Part shown: in pieces, positions 32,650-44,206 of the stretch
Layout: every line of letters begins with the position of its first letter
How positions within the stretch are numbered: position 1 is the first letter of the stretch
Assembly: GCA_028564705.1 (NCBI GenBank)
Contig: JAPXFQ010001664.1
Location: forward strand, 1-64,000
Origin: Apricaphanius iberus
Taxonomy: Eukaryota; Chordata; Actinopteri; Cyprinodontiformes; Aphaniidae
Reading direction: 5' to 3'
Length of the DNA: 64,000 nt
Notes under the pieces: model-generated
What the model was told of the DNA's origin: nothing
The model's database searches: none
What the model saw: only the letters and a program-made list of their open reading frames with translations
Position numbers and translations under genes: made by a program

Positions 32650-35600
32650 CCAATTATTAACTACAGCTCTTTTGAACATCTAATCCTTAGTTTTCCTCAC
32701 CCAAACTCCAAAAAATTAAAACCACTTTTGTTTGTGGTTTTGTATGGTCCACCAGGCCCTCACTCTCAATTCCCGGACCAGATCTCAGATTTTTTATCTG
32801 ATTTAAACACTTATCAGGTAATTATAATAGGGGATTTTAATATTCACATAGAGACTGAATATAGCTTACCTGCAGTCTAATATTATCTTAGACTCAATTG
32901 GCTTTACTCAGAAAGTGAAGTGACCCACACACTCTGGTCGGCACACTTTAGACATTATACTGACATACGGCATTGAGTGTGATGAACTAATAGTCCTCCC
33001 ACATAACCCAGTCCTATCTGACCATTTTTTGATAACCTTTGAATTTACTTTACCCAACTTTCCAAAATCTGAAAGAAAATGTAATTACAGTAGAACTTTA
33101 TCAGACAATGCTATAACAAGTTTTAAAGAATCTGTTCCATTCTTGTTTCCATATGTGTCTCAGAATACCACAGTGGATGGCAGTAATTCCAACACTAACC
33201 CTTCAAAAATTGATGGTCTGGTTCAAAGTATTACTTCCTCACTATGTTTGGCACTAGACAGTTTAACCCCTTAAAAAAGAAGGTAATCAGCCATAGGAGG
33301 TTGGCTCCCTGGTTTAGTGCAGGGTTGCATACTTTAAATCAGAATACTAGCAAACTGGAGAGAAAATGGGACTCTACACACTTAAATGACTCCTATCTAA
33401 CCTGGAAAAAAATATCTACTAGTTTATAAAAACGCCCTTCAACAAGCTAGAACAGCATGTTTCTCATCATTAATAGAGGTAAATAAAAACAATCCGAGGT
33501 TTCTTTTTAGTACAGTTTGCAAACTTACACAGAATCATAGCTCTGTTGAGCCAACTATTCCCCCTTCTCTCAGTATTGATGACTTTATGGGCTTCTTCAT
33601 GAGTAAAATAAATTCTATAAAGAATAAAATTATTGGCATTCTCCCAAACATGACTAACTGTCTCTCAGTAACTGAGGCAGTATCAGATCAAGATCACCTG
33701 GATTAAGATGATTTAGCTAATTACAGACCTATATCTAACCTTCCTTTCTTATCCAAAATTCTTGAGAAAATAGTTACTAATCATGTATGTGAGCATCTAA
33801 ACAGCAATAACCTGTTTGAGGAATTTCAGTCAGGTTTTAGAGCTCGTCATAGCACTGAAACAGCCCTGGTAAAAGTTACTAACGATATTCTAATGGCCCC
33901 AGATAATGGATTTGTGACTGTTCTGGTCTTGTTAGATCTTAGTGCTGCTTTGGACACAGTCGATCATAATATTCTCTTAAAAAGGCTCGAACATCTTGTA
34001 GGGATAAAAGGAACAGCACTTATCTCTCCAACAGATTCCATTTTTTTTCATGTCAATGGTAAATCTTCACACTCAAGGGTTACTTGTGGAGTACCACAGG
34101 GTTCTATGCTTGGACCGATTCTCTTTACTATATATATGCTTCCAATTGGTAAAATAATTAGACAACATGGTATGAATTTCCACAGTTATGCTGATGATAC
34201 ACAATTATATTTATCCATAAAACCTGAAGAAACGAATCAGTTAGGTAGATTACAAGCATGTCTGGAAGACATAAAAGCTTGGATGACTCTGAATTTTCTG
34301 CTCATAATTTAAGATAAGACAGAGGTTGTTGTCTAGGGACCAGAACCTTTAAAAAGGAAACTGCTAGGTCAATCACTTCATCTGGATGGCATTAATTTGG
34401 CCTCTGGTAATAATGTAATTTTTGACCAAGACATGACATTTAAATCTCATATTAAACAGGTTTCTAGGATTTTTTTTCTTTCACCTTTGGAATATTGCTA
34501 AAATTAGAAACATCCAGTCCAGGAGTGATTTAGAGAAACTAGTCCATGCATTTGTGACTTCGAGGCTGGACTACTGTAATTCCTTATTATCAGGAAGTCC
34601 ACAAAATGCAATCAAAAGCCTTCAGTTGATCCAAAATGCTGCAGCAAGAGTTCAGATGAATATTAAATGAGAGATCACATTTCTCCTGTTTTGGCTTCTC
34701 TCCACTGGCTCCCTGTTAAATCCAAAATAGAGTTTAAGATCCTCCTCCTTACGTATGAAGCCCTTAATAATCAAGCTCCATCGTATATCAGAGATCTGAT
34801 TGTTCCATATGTTCCTAACAGAGCACTTTGTTTTCAGAATGCAGGTCTACTGGTAGTTCCTAGGATTTCAAAAAGTAGAATAGGAGGCAGATCTTTTAGT
34901 TATCAGGCTCCCCTCCTGTTGAACCAGCTCCCAGTTTTAGTCCATGAGGCAGATACTCTGTCTGTTTTAAAGACTAGGCTTAAAACCTTCCTTTTTGATA
35001 AAGCTTATAGTTACTCATATAGATACTAGACCTTATAATCCCTCTCCGATTTCTAACAGTAATGTATTAATTTACCACAATAAAATGATTAGAAAATTGA
35101 ACAAAGGTTGAATCCTGAATCAGGACAGAAAAAAATTTACACCAGGTTTTAAGGCTAGAAAGTGATTATCAAAGATAATGCCAGAGTCTTCGGAAGAGCG
35201 GGCCTTTATCTACTCCAGTTATGTCACTTACCAATAATATTATCTCTCTAATACATAGATTCTGGAGAGGGCACAGTCCTATGAGTAAGGAGAGATGCAT
35301 AAGCACTACAATACTTACCCATAATATTACCATATACCATATAACATATCTGGATAATATATCCAGATATGTTTTTCCTAATGTTAATGCGATTGTTAAC
35401 CCGGTTTTCTCTCAGTGTTTTTCTCCCCATAAAAGCTCCACCCGGTCTGGTACCCTGCTCATCTATAATGCCCCCTGCTGGATGGGGAGCGTTGGTCCAG
35501 ATGATGCTCAAAGTCATCAAGCATCCTCCATGCTGTCTCTTCTCTGTCTTCTCAGACCCCCAGACGGTTGTGGCAGATGACCGCTTGTACTGAGCCAGGT

Positions 35601-35879
35601 TCTGGTTCTGGTTCTGACAGAGGTTTCTTCCTGTTAAAGGGGAGTTTTTCCTCTCCACTGTTGCTACATGCTTGTTCAGTATGAGGGTTTGCTGAGGAAT
35701 TGCTGTGGTTGGAGTCTGCATGATCCGGGCACAACCTCACGTTGATGACTCATCACAATCTAATGGGATTCCTTACATAGAAAACTTTTAACTGATTGGA
35801 ATGTTTGGATAATTGTATTGAGATGACTTTTGTTGTGAACTGGCGCTATATAAATAAAAGTGAATTGAAGTGAATTGAA
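32650..35879 (+). mobile_element. L2 retrotransposon, longest copy
   Basis: About 3.2 kb. It starts within the endonuclease domain (GDFNIH-type motif near 32832-32849), passes the reverse transcriptase and ends with the 3' terminus 'ctatataaataaaagtgaat'. The 5' untranslated region and the N-terminal endonuclease are missing. Homologous shorter copies lie at 1446, 7140 and 10005. Confidence 0.9.
33029..35029 (+). pseudogene. L2 reverse transcriptase, multiply broken
   Basis: The frames in order are: spacer (33029-33274); fingers with FRARHSTETALVKVTNDIL-type text near 33835-33890; palm (33893-34312) with LVLLDLSAALDTVDHNIL, GVPQGSMLGPILFT and the active-site SYADDTQLY; and a C-terminal domain (34667-35029) with HISPVLASLHWLPVKSKIEF and a final LKTRLKTFLFDKAYS. 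Frameshifts and stops separate them, so it is inactive. Confidence 0.9.
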
Positions 35880-36615
35880 AATTGTAAACCATAATGTCTG
35901 AGCTTCCAGATGATGAATTATAACCTGCATCTGCGCCCCATCTGACTCATCTGCTTCTCCTTACGTAATGTGTATATTAGCCAATCTTGTCTCTTTATTC
36001 CACACCGACACGTTTGTCCATGCTTTGTCTTTCTCCTGTGTCACTCAAGTTTATGGTTATTGTCCCCAGCAATTACAGTATAAAAAGAAACCAACTCCTC
36101 TGTGCATGGCTACAAGTGTATTCACAAAAGATGTCAGGGCATCAGGGCAACAAAGGAGGATGTATAGTTAATTCTCATGTCTTTGACACACTTTCATCTG
36201 TTAGCGTCAAGTTCGGAGGTTAAACACTGTGTTAGCTTCAGGCACCATATTATGTTAAGCATGTAGATTCATATGACATGTTAAAACCATATGGAGTATG
36301 CATAAACAGTTGCATTGATGGGTTTTCCCACAAAATCTTATGGTTAAAAGCAACATACACAATGGATGTGAAACCGGCTGGTGAATGTCCCCAGGTCATC
36401 TGGCCACATTTAGGAATGGAAAATGTCCTCACAATAGACATCCAAACTTCCGTCCACCATTTTCTTACACATGGAGAGCTGGTGGGCAATTCTGAGAGCT
36501 TAAAGACAATAGCCTTTTCATGTGTGACTTTCTGGACAAATGTCTGGTGCAGTTCAGTTTTCGGGACATAATTCACAATTTAATTAAACCATGTGTGGGC
36601 ACATGGTGTAATGAG
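35880..36615. other. No recognised feature
   Basis: Opposed frames at 36250-36576 mirror one another and have no known domain. This looks like ordinary intron. Confidence 0.3.
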
Positions 36616-37020
36616 CAGAGGTGGGTAGAGTAGCCAAAAATTCTACTCACGTAAGAGTAGCTCTGCTTCAATATGTTTTTACTTTATTGAATTTTAAGCA
36701 GCAGAAAGACAATTGTTTCAATATAATACCAATACTTACAGTAGGTATTGAGTAAATATATCTTAGAACAAGGTAAAAAGTATTTACATTGACAATTGAT
36801 GGACAGAAGATTACATTAGAAAACGAAAGCCTTTATAGAAACAGATGGTCTCCCTTAATAAACTGCAGGTTTCTGTCTTTACCTGGTGTATTTTGGATTA
36901 CAGTAGGTTTGCTGCTCATTTAGTGAATTTACTCACAGTATATAGTAGGGCTGCAGCTATTGATTCTTTTTGTAATCAGTTAAATTCAACCCATCATTAT
37001 AGGTTTTCTGAGCAAGACCC
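36616..37020. repeat. Two hAT-like terminal fragments
   Basis: The text 'cagaggtgggtagagtagcc' at 36616 and 'tagggctgcagctattgat' at 36947 both look like starts of teleost hAT-type repeats. Neither can be paired with an opposite end. The second is cut off by the TTAA-flanked element at 37021. Confidence 0.35.
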
Positions 37021-37915
37021 TTAAAGTGTAACTGAACCCCATGAAAAAGCATCATCCTGCCCCCTGTCAACATTTGAAAAACTCTACCAAAGTGGGCAGG
37101 ACCAGAAGACACTGAGGGGCGTGGCCAAGTGTGGAGGATGAGCGAGAGGGGGGGACGTGGGGGTGTGGTCTGGAAGACAGTCACGGCCGAGCTATGGCAT
37201 GCAGTCGCCGAGCTCCATAAAGCATCTATTTACCTATGGTTAAGGGAGAAATGAGGTCTCTTCTCTGCCATCCACCATAGGTAAAGAGAGGCTTTATGGA
37301 GCGCAGCGGCCAAACGACGTATCAGTTCAAGCTGTTGGCTCAGGGCGCTGAGTCAGCGCTGCCTGAAGCCAGCAGCACGTATAGTACCAAACAAGCACAG
37401 AGAGCCTAGTGCTAGCATCGATGCTAAGTAGCTTCGGAGGGAACTACCTCAGCTTTTGTTTCCTTATTCACGGTGTGTTTAAAACATATAGGTTATAACT
37501 TATGACTTTAAACCACTTCGACGTTGTGGTCCTCCAAAGTGCGATATACGGATTTCAGCTTCCTCTGTTTCTCTCAGAATGCTTCTGTGTGCGCACATAG
37601 CACCATAGACTGTAGCACACAAGATAAGCAGAGTGTGTCTGAGAGAGAGAGAGCGTCTCTGTGAGACCGTGCCTGTGACGTACGCAATGGAAAAGATGTA
37701 CCGCTATCAGCCAATCCCAACATTCAAATGCAGCACCACACAATGACAATGAACAGCAGCACTAAGACGTTTTTAGACCAAAACATTTAGAATTTAAAAA
37801 GTTTACACGGAAATGCCAAATATATGCCCTTAAACAGAAAGATTGCATTGGTAAAAACCCATTTATACAGTTTATAAGCAAAAAAACGTAGTTTTGGGGT
37901 TTAGTTACACTTTAA
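37021..37915. mobile_element. TTAA-bounded non-autonomous element
   Basis: The left end 'ttaaagtgtaactgaacccc' and the complemented right end 'ttaaagtgtaactaaacccc' differ at one base in 20. TTAA is present at both edges, compatible with a TTAA-targeting superfamily such as piggyBac or Kolobok, although it could be part of the inverted repeat itself. The length is 895 bp; it has no transposase. Confidence 0.75.
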
Positions 37916-38345
37916 CCACTAGACCACCATGGAAACGTGTTTTATTGTTCCTGTGGCGCCATTTGAACCAAATGAATGGATGCAAACAGCGATTAACTTA
38001 AAAGTAATTTCAAAATAAACATTACAGAAGCTATAGTAGTTTTAATGCATAATTGTTTTAATGCATATATTTAGACTTTCATTGACATTTTTTTCACTTT
38101 CAATACGGACATTTTCATTACAAATTTTGCAGATTCAAAATTAAGATTTTCAGTTGCAATTATATTTTTAAATGCCAAGTTTTATTTTCAGAGCCAATAT
38201 TTCTTTTCAGTTTCATCTTAAGGTGATATCGTTATAAGCCCATACAAAAGGTCCAGGAGGGAACCCTAAACATTTGTCCTCCCAGGGATATCCAGCCCAT
38301 TCTGGGGATCACAACACATTCCGAAGAGGGATAAATAGTCCCTTT
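37916..38345. other. No recognised feature
   Basis: AT-rich spacer between two mobile elements. Confidence 0.3.
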
Positions 38346-38430
38346 TAGGGGTGTCCCCCGACCAAGGATTTACACATTCGAATCAGAACCGTAGAATCTT
38401 TCCATAGTCGACGGGTGGTCGACTGATCTA
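38346..38430. mobile_element. hAT-like fragment split by a Tc1 element
   Basis: It begins 'taggggtgtcccccgacca' and contains 'catagtcgacgggtggtcga'. It stops at the TA target of the Tc1 element at 38431. The text after 39533 ('tgtgcaggctgcgctgggga') may be its continuation. Confidence 0.4.
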
Positions 38431-38747
38431 CAGGTGCTGGCCAGTAAATTAGAATATCATCAAAAAGTTGAATTATTTCAGTAATTCCATTCAAAACGTG
38501 AAACTTCTACACTGTATACTTTCCTTCCACACATAGTGATATATTTCAAGTGTTTATTAATTTTCATTTTTATTATTACAACTGACAGCTAATGAAAACA
38601 CCAAATTCAGTATCTCAGAAAATTAGAATATTCTGAAAAGGCTCAATATAGAAGACACCTGGTGCCACTCTAATCAGCTGATTAACTCAAAACACCTGCA
38701 AAGGCCTTTAAAAGGTCCCTCAGTCTTGTTCTGAAGGCTCCACAATC

Positions 38748-39281
38748 ATGGGGAAGACTTCTGACTTAACAGCTGTCCAAAAGACGACCATTGACACCTT
38801 GTACAAGGAGGGCAAGACACAAAAGGTGATTGCTAAAGAAGCTGGCTGTTCGCAGAGCTCTGTGTCCAAGCACATTAACAGACAGGCGAAGGGACGGAAA
38901 AAATGTGGTAGAAAAAAGTGTACAAGCTCTAGGGATAACCGCACCCTGCAGAGAATTGTGACGACAAACCCATTCAAAAATGTGGGGGAGATCCACAAAG
39001 AGTGGACTGCAGCTGGAGTCAGCGCTTCAAGAACCACCACGAAGAGACTCATGAAAGACATGGGATTCAGGTGTCGCATTCCGTGTGTCAAGCCACTCTT
39101 GAACAAGAAACAGCGTAAGAAGCGTCTCGCCTGGGCCAAGGACAAAAAGGACTGGACTGCTGCTGAGTGGTCCAAAGTTATGTTTTCTGATGAAAGCAAT
39201 TTTTGCATTTCCTTTGGAAATCAAGGACCCAGAGTCTGGAGGAAGAGCGGAGAAGCACAGAATCCACGTTGCAAAAACTAG
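38748..39281 (+). pseudogene. Tc1-like transposase, truncated after first Asp
   Basis: 177 codons in an open frame start at a good ATG (atcATGG). The first helix-turn-helix spans residues ~8-45 (VIAKEAGCSQSSVSKHINRQ) and the second DNA-binding region ~65-120. The catalytic domain starts with KVMFSDESNF, where Asp is the first residue of the DDE triad. The reading frame then runs into the foldback; the second Asp and Glu are missing. Normal length is about 340 residues. It might still bind terminal repeats, but it cannot catalyse transposition. Confidence 0.9.
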
Positions 39282-39338
39282 AATATTTTAAAGGCCAATG
39301 AAAAAATTTTTTTTTTCATTGGCCTTTAAAATATTCTA
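39279..39338. repeat. Perfect 28-bp foldback
   Basis: Arms 39279-39306 and 39311-39338 are exact inverted copies (left arm begins TAGAATATTTTAAAGGCC) separated by TTTT. The right arm belongs to the 3' subterminal region of the Tc1 element; the left arm is an inverted copy placed at the deletion point. Confidence 0.95.
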
Positions 39339-39533
39339 ATTTTTTGAGATACCAAATTTGGAGTTTTCATTAGTTGTCACGTATAAATATCAAAATTAAA
39401 AGAAATAAACATTGGAAATACATTGGTCTGTGTGCATTGCATGAATATAATGTACAAGTTTCACGTTTTGAATGGAATTACTGAAATAATTCAACTTTTT
39501 GATGATATTCTAATTTACTGGCCAGCACCTGTA

Positions 39534-41112
39534 TGTGTGCAGGCTGCGCTGGGGACCGTTGTTATTCCTCAAAGACTTATGGGTAATGTGTTCATATTAA
39601 TTGTACAATTTCTTCATTTTACATTATAATTTCAGTTCCAAATGTAGTCATGTTCATTAGTGGTCCTTTGAGTTAAGTGGTTGTCAGTGTTTGGTTGTGT
39701 TTGTCTTTGCACCGTATTAGAGACGGTAGTTTACGAGAGTTATCACTGCCTCGAGTGCTTAATTGACAATCTCTGCCTGCACATTCTGAAATTACACAAA
39801 AAACTGCCCTCTAGTGGTTGAGCAGTGTGAAGGATGAGAGAAGTAAATCTGAAGCTCTCTCTTGTGACTTCCAAGCGCTTTGTTGTCATCATGTTGATGA
39901 AATTCTTTATTGTCTTAAGTATTAAATTACAGATTTACATTTAAAGACTGTTTAAACTTGATGGGACTGTACATGACCGGCATCCTGGAAATGTGTTAAC
40001 CAAATGATACTTGTTTCAACTGCTTGTTTTCACATTAGGATCTTGGTCTGTTGGTTATTATGTATAGCTCTTGGACGGGTGAGGGTTGGCATATAGATGA
40101 AGGGCTAAATGGAAAGATTAGCTTTTCGCCTCATCTCTTTCTTCACCATGACGGACAAGAGCAGTGTTTGACGGCCAAATCCATCTTTTCATCTCCTGTG
40201 TGATCCTACCATCACTTATGAGCAGGACACCAAACTCCTCCGCTCGAAGCAAAACCCCAACCCAGATGGGGATGTCTAGTTTTCCTGCAGTATTACTTAT
40301 ATTTTTGCCCCATTGGCTCACACTACCATTTAAACAAATGGTGCCCTGCTGTTATTAGAGATTTCCATCCAGATCTCTTATGCCCTCTCAACTCATGAGC
40401 AGAGGATATGAAAGAAAGCTGATCGATTCGTAGCAGACATTCTAATTCATTCCTTAGTCCGACTGAAATCAGACTTTTAAAATGCGTGTATACACCTTAG
40501 TTCAGCTGGAGTCGAACCGAACTGGAGTTTCAGAAGGTCGGCTTCTCTTGCTGCATAATGTGATATGAATCAGACTACTATGCAACCAGCCCCCCCGCCC
40601 CGCACGCACTCGCGTACCCCCTCGGGAAGTCATGTCCTCAGTGCATCATGCGCTCTCAAAAGTTTTTCTCATTGACTTCAGAACTTTTTGATACACTGAT
40701 GTACACCTTATTTATTTGAAGTGTGTTTAAAAACTATCATCTTTAAGAAGCTGATACAGTTGTGCCGCTTGAGAAAATCTTTAACTATTATTGGACCTGA
40801 TATTAATTATTACTGCTTGTGTAATTTAGCTGCTGTTTTGTGTCCACTTAGGATTTTATTTGGAAGATACTGTGTTTTCACCTTGTTAAAGTGAGCCAAA
40901 ATTACCCAAAAAAATGATGTTGGTTGGAATATCATGCAGAGATCTGTGGAAGGGTGCTTCTGGGCTGTGCCACTTCACTAATTTTTTTATTTTATTTGGA
41001 AAAGAACAGATGCTGATATGATTTTATTTGCACTTAAAACTGACTCTGATGTGCTGAATGAGATATGTACAATCAGCATTAATGGTTCTGTTTCTGCTTT
41101 TCTCTCTCCCAG
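39534..41112. other. Intron 1, 3' end, no recognised element
   Basis: Relatively unique sequence leading to a pyrimidine-rich acceptor. No ORF or repeat stands out. The acceptor tract at 41094-41112 is strong. Confidence 0.4.
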
Positions 41113-41653
41113 GTCCTGGTGGTGTAGCAGTAGCTTCTTCTAAACTGGATCTGCTTCCTGTTTGTGATTTATCAGCCGACTTTGCCCTCTCTCCATCTGT
41201 CCATCATCGTTTGATTCCCGTCTGCAAGTCTGCCAGCATGTCCGTCCATTCGTCCATGGACCAGCCGTGACCCTGGAGGGAGGGGGACAGAGACGAGGAA
41301 AGAGTGGAGTCACCGGGGAGACGAAGGAGAAGAAAGCTGGATTCATTCAGACGTCACGTCTCTGAAGTGCTCCTGCTCACTGTCCTTCATCCTCCTCACC
41401 CTCCTCCCCCACCTCCCTCTGTTATGGAGATTTAAAGGAGCAGTGGGAGGTTAGGTCAAGATTGAAAGGAGGAAAGAAATACAACCAACAATCCTCACAA
41501 AAAATAAAGAGTGGAAGATTAATTGAATCACGTATAAGTAAAAATTTAAGAGCACTTTGAGCACATGAACAGCCAATCACCTGCAACAGGAAGGAGGAGC
41601 TGAGTAGACCCCGGAGAGAAAGGACAATCACACATCCAAATTATCTTACTGAC
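41113..41653 (+). other. atp2b3: 5' UTR part of exon 2, atp2b gene
   Basis: The exon begins after tttctctctcccag (AG at 41111-41112). The 541 nt before the coding ATG include upstream ATGs at 41238, 41424 and 41565, each followed by a nearby in-frame stop, and the stop (41125-41127) of a junction-spanning upstream ORF. It is directly continuous with the coding segment, so no further intron is needed. Confidence 0.6.
41238..41603 (+). promoter_or_regulatory. Cluster of short upstream ORFs
   Basis: Three upstream ORFs lie in the exon 2 leader: 41238-41270 (10 codons, MSVHSSMDQP), 41424-41435 (3 codons) and 41565-41603 (12 codons, MNSQSPATGRRS). None is in frame with, or overlaps, the main start at 41654. 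Such ORFs usually lower translation of the main frame. The peptides themselves look unremarkable. Confidence 0.5.
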
Positions 41654-41903
41654 ATGTCAACAACCGCAACAGTGGGTGAAATGGCAAACAGTGCTGTGGA
41701 GTTTTATCCTAAAGGGACTAGAGGCAGGGGCGGAGGAGGAGGAAGGGCAGATGGCAGCCTTTCAGGGGGAGACTTTGGAGTCACGGTGAAGGAGCTTAGG
41801 GAGCTGATGGAGCTACGCGGAACTGACGCCCTACAGAAGATCCAGGATAGCTATGGAGATACAGAGGGCCTCTGCCAAAGACTACAGTCCAGCACCACTG
41901 ATG
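41654..41903 (+). CDS. atp2b3: Plasma-membrane Ca2+-ATPase, first coding exon
   Basis: This is the N-terminus of a P-type (P2B) ATPase that exports Ca2+ across the plasma membrane using ATP. The 83 complete codons include GEMANSAVEFYPKG, a Gly/Arg-rich insert (residues ~22-34), then DFGVTVKELRELMELRGTDA and ALQKIQDSYGDTEGLCQRLQ, the conserved cytosolic N-terminal region. It ends in phase 1 at a GTGAGT donor (41904). The paralogue choice rests mainly on MANS.VEF.PK, which resembles PMCA3; PMCA2 and PMCA4 cannot be excluded. A second in-frame ATG (41681) has a better context (gaaATGg) and matches the Met of the usual GDMANS start region. Confidence 0.9.
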
Positions 41904-43228
41904 GTGAGTGAAGGGGCCGAATTATAACATAAAGATGAAGGGATGAAGAACTAGACTGATAGATGGGTTCATGAACAGGTTTCCTACAGAGCCAGGGAAG
42001 GTCTTTGAGGATTGAGGATATCCCAGGTCTAGATAAGTATGAAAAATGAAAATAGATTGTATTTCAGTGAAAAAAATATCTTAATTTCCAGACTGTTCTT
42101 TCTGTTTAATCAATAGTTACTTCCTTCCTTTTTTTTCATTCCACATCTCGTCTGTCCCTCTGGTCTTTCTTAATTTCCTTTTTTCCTTCCTTTTCCTCTG
42201 TACTTCCTTGCACCTTCTTTCTTTTTTTCTTGCTTTTATAATTCCTTCTGTGCTTTTTATCTGTCTTTTTTTAGTCTTTCTTTTGATGAGTATATTCCTT
42301 CCCTACTTCCTGTTAGAGATTCCTGTTCATCTAAAGGATGTGAGGTACAATATCAATAGAAGTATAATCTTTTTTTCTTTATATGTCAGTGCTTATGAAG
42401 ATTCTTTCTTTCCAGAGAAATTGCAGTGGAACAACTTAAAAAAGGTTTAGAAGGATTTAAAGAACATTTATTTTGCAAATTAATTTAGAATATAGTCAAT
42501 TATTTGTCCAAAATAATGCAACACAAACATTTTTACAATGTAAATAAAGATAAAAATATTGTAAATAAAACGAAAGCTAAATGTTATAAAAGTACATTTT
42601 AAAATTGTCTGCTTTCCTGGTTACTTATTTATAATTTAATACCTCACAAACAGAAACCTGCGTATATTTGAATTAAAAATGCTTCAGGTTCAACTGGTTT
42701 CTTCTCTGTTTAACAAAAAACACCAAACTGTAAACTTTTAATAGTGTAAAAACAAACGCTGAAAATTAATATTTATCTTCCTTATGCTGTATGGCGATAT
42801 AGTAAAAATATCTTCCTATGGCTGAATATATATTATTTCTACCTTATACCTTTTATATTGTCCACTACTAACTCCTGTTTTTTTTGTGGCTGCATGCTTA
42901 AAACCTGACATCAGTAGAAACATCTGTAGTAAGTCTATAGTCACTTTTTGACATTTTTTCATTTAGTTTTGTGAAGGAGATACATGTGCAATCACAGACA
43001 GAAATATACAGTGTTTGCCAGCTTAGCTTTCCTTTCCATACACTTTCCCCCTCTATGTACACAAATAAAACGACCCCCTCCCCCCCCAAAAAAACAAAAA
43101 AACAAAGTAAAACCAAAAACCTTTGAGTAGCTCCAGAACATCAGGCGTCACATGTGAAATCACTTTATATCATTCATTTAGTCCACCCAAAGTTTCCAGC
43201 ATTCTTCAAATTTGTCAAGGTCGAGTCT
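41904..43228. other. Intronic DNA, no recognised element
   Basis: T-rich then AT-rich sequence (pyrimidine runs at 42120-42260). No gene or named repeat. Confidence 0.3.
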
Positions 43229-43243
43229 AGTGTGTATTCAGAC

Positions 43244-44137
43244 TAGGGCTGCATAATTAATCGGATTTTGATTGTGATCACGGTTTTGGTGGCCACAATT
43301 AAGTGAACCTGATCGTCAATGATATTTACATTCAAAATGCGAGCTTCACTGCGTGCCTCTTTATCATACACTGCCTTAACCAATAGTCTGCCAACCACCA
43401 GGGGGCAAACGCATGGCTAAAGCTTCATTAAGCTGCCCAAATAAAAACTGCGCATACGCACTCAGTACTCGTAATGGCTGCACTACGCTTGCTATGTAGC
43501 AGGTGAAAATGAGTATCTGAGCAATGTAGTAGATCCAAATCTCCATTATGAATCTGACTAGTAAGCAGAAAGTTCCCGAAAGTGTACTACCGCCACAGTA
43601 AGCAGCCGGTGGATGCTACGCTATCCCACAATGCAGCGGACGCCCCGAAATCATTGCAGAAGGACCTAGCTAAAAATGGCTACAGACGAACTGTCAACCA
43701 TTGACACCGCCGCAGTTTGGGCGGATAAATGTACGTGAAGCAATGTTACTGATTACTGTAATTGTTTTGACTGATTAAACATTTAAGTTGTTAAGTCATA
43801 CCAGACAAAATAACGGCTAGAGGAGGCGGGACCACAGGCGAACGTAACGTAAAGATCTGGGTCAGCAGAACAGTCAGTACGGGTCAAAGGACATGCAAAA
43901 TGGTGGAGCAGTATGTCTGATTTCATGCCTATTACGAGATTTTTTGCTATGCAGTATTTACTACATTAACGGGCGAGTAATAGTTGCTACGTAGTATATA
44001 GTAAATACTAAGGATTTGGATGCAGGGAATGTCAAAGGCCTTTTCTGTACACAGGAGGCCTTTTCTTTATAAGCTGTAATTGTTTCCGTTAAATTGCACT
44101 TTGAGATTGCACTCTGCAATAACATATTTAGCTTGTA

Positions 44138-44206
<69 letters not shown>

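Larger units (their letters stand above)
38431..39531 (+). mobile_element. Tc1-like transposon, internally deleted
   Basis: 1101 bp, flanked by TA on both sides (38429-38430 and 39532-39533). The outer 76 bp of the two ends, beginning CAGGTGCTGGCCAGTAAATT, are identical inverted repeats; similarity continues more loosely to about 200 bp. The 5' half of the transposase is intact and the catalytic C-terminal half is deleted. Perfect outer repeats imply a comparatively recent insertion. Confidence 0.95.
21451..41112 (+). other. Inferred intron 1 (5' UTR intron)
   Basis: It runs from the donor GTGAGT (21451) to a pyrimidine-rich acceptor (tttctctctcccag, ending at 41112), about 19.7 kb. It is mostly transposon-derived DNA, listed separately. 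No other host exon is recognisable inside it, though short conserved elements could not be tested here. Confidence 0.5.

Noticed and set aside
36250..36576. Opposed ~100-codon frames
   Set aside because: Same reasons: no recognisable protein, and both strands are open because stops happen to be rare there.
41058..41270. 70-codon frame over the exon 2 acceptor
   Set aside because: It begins in the intron. In the spliced message its start would be missing, and only the last 10 codons form an upstream ORF.
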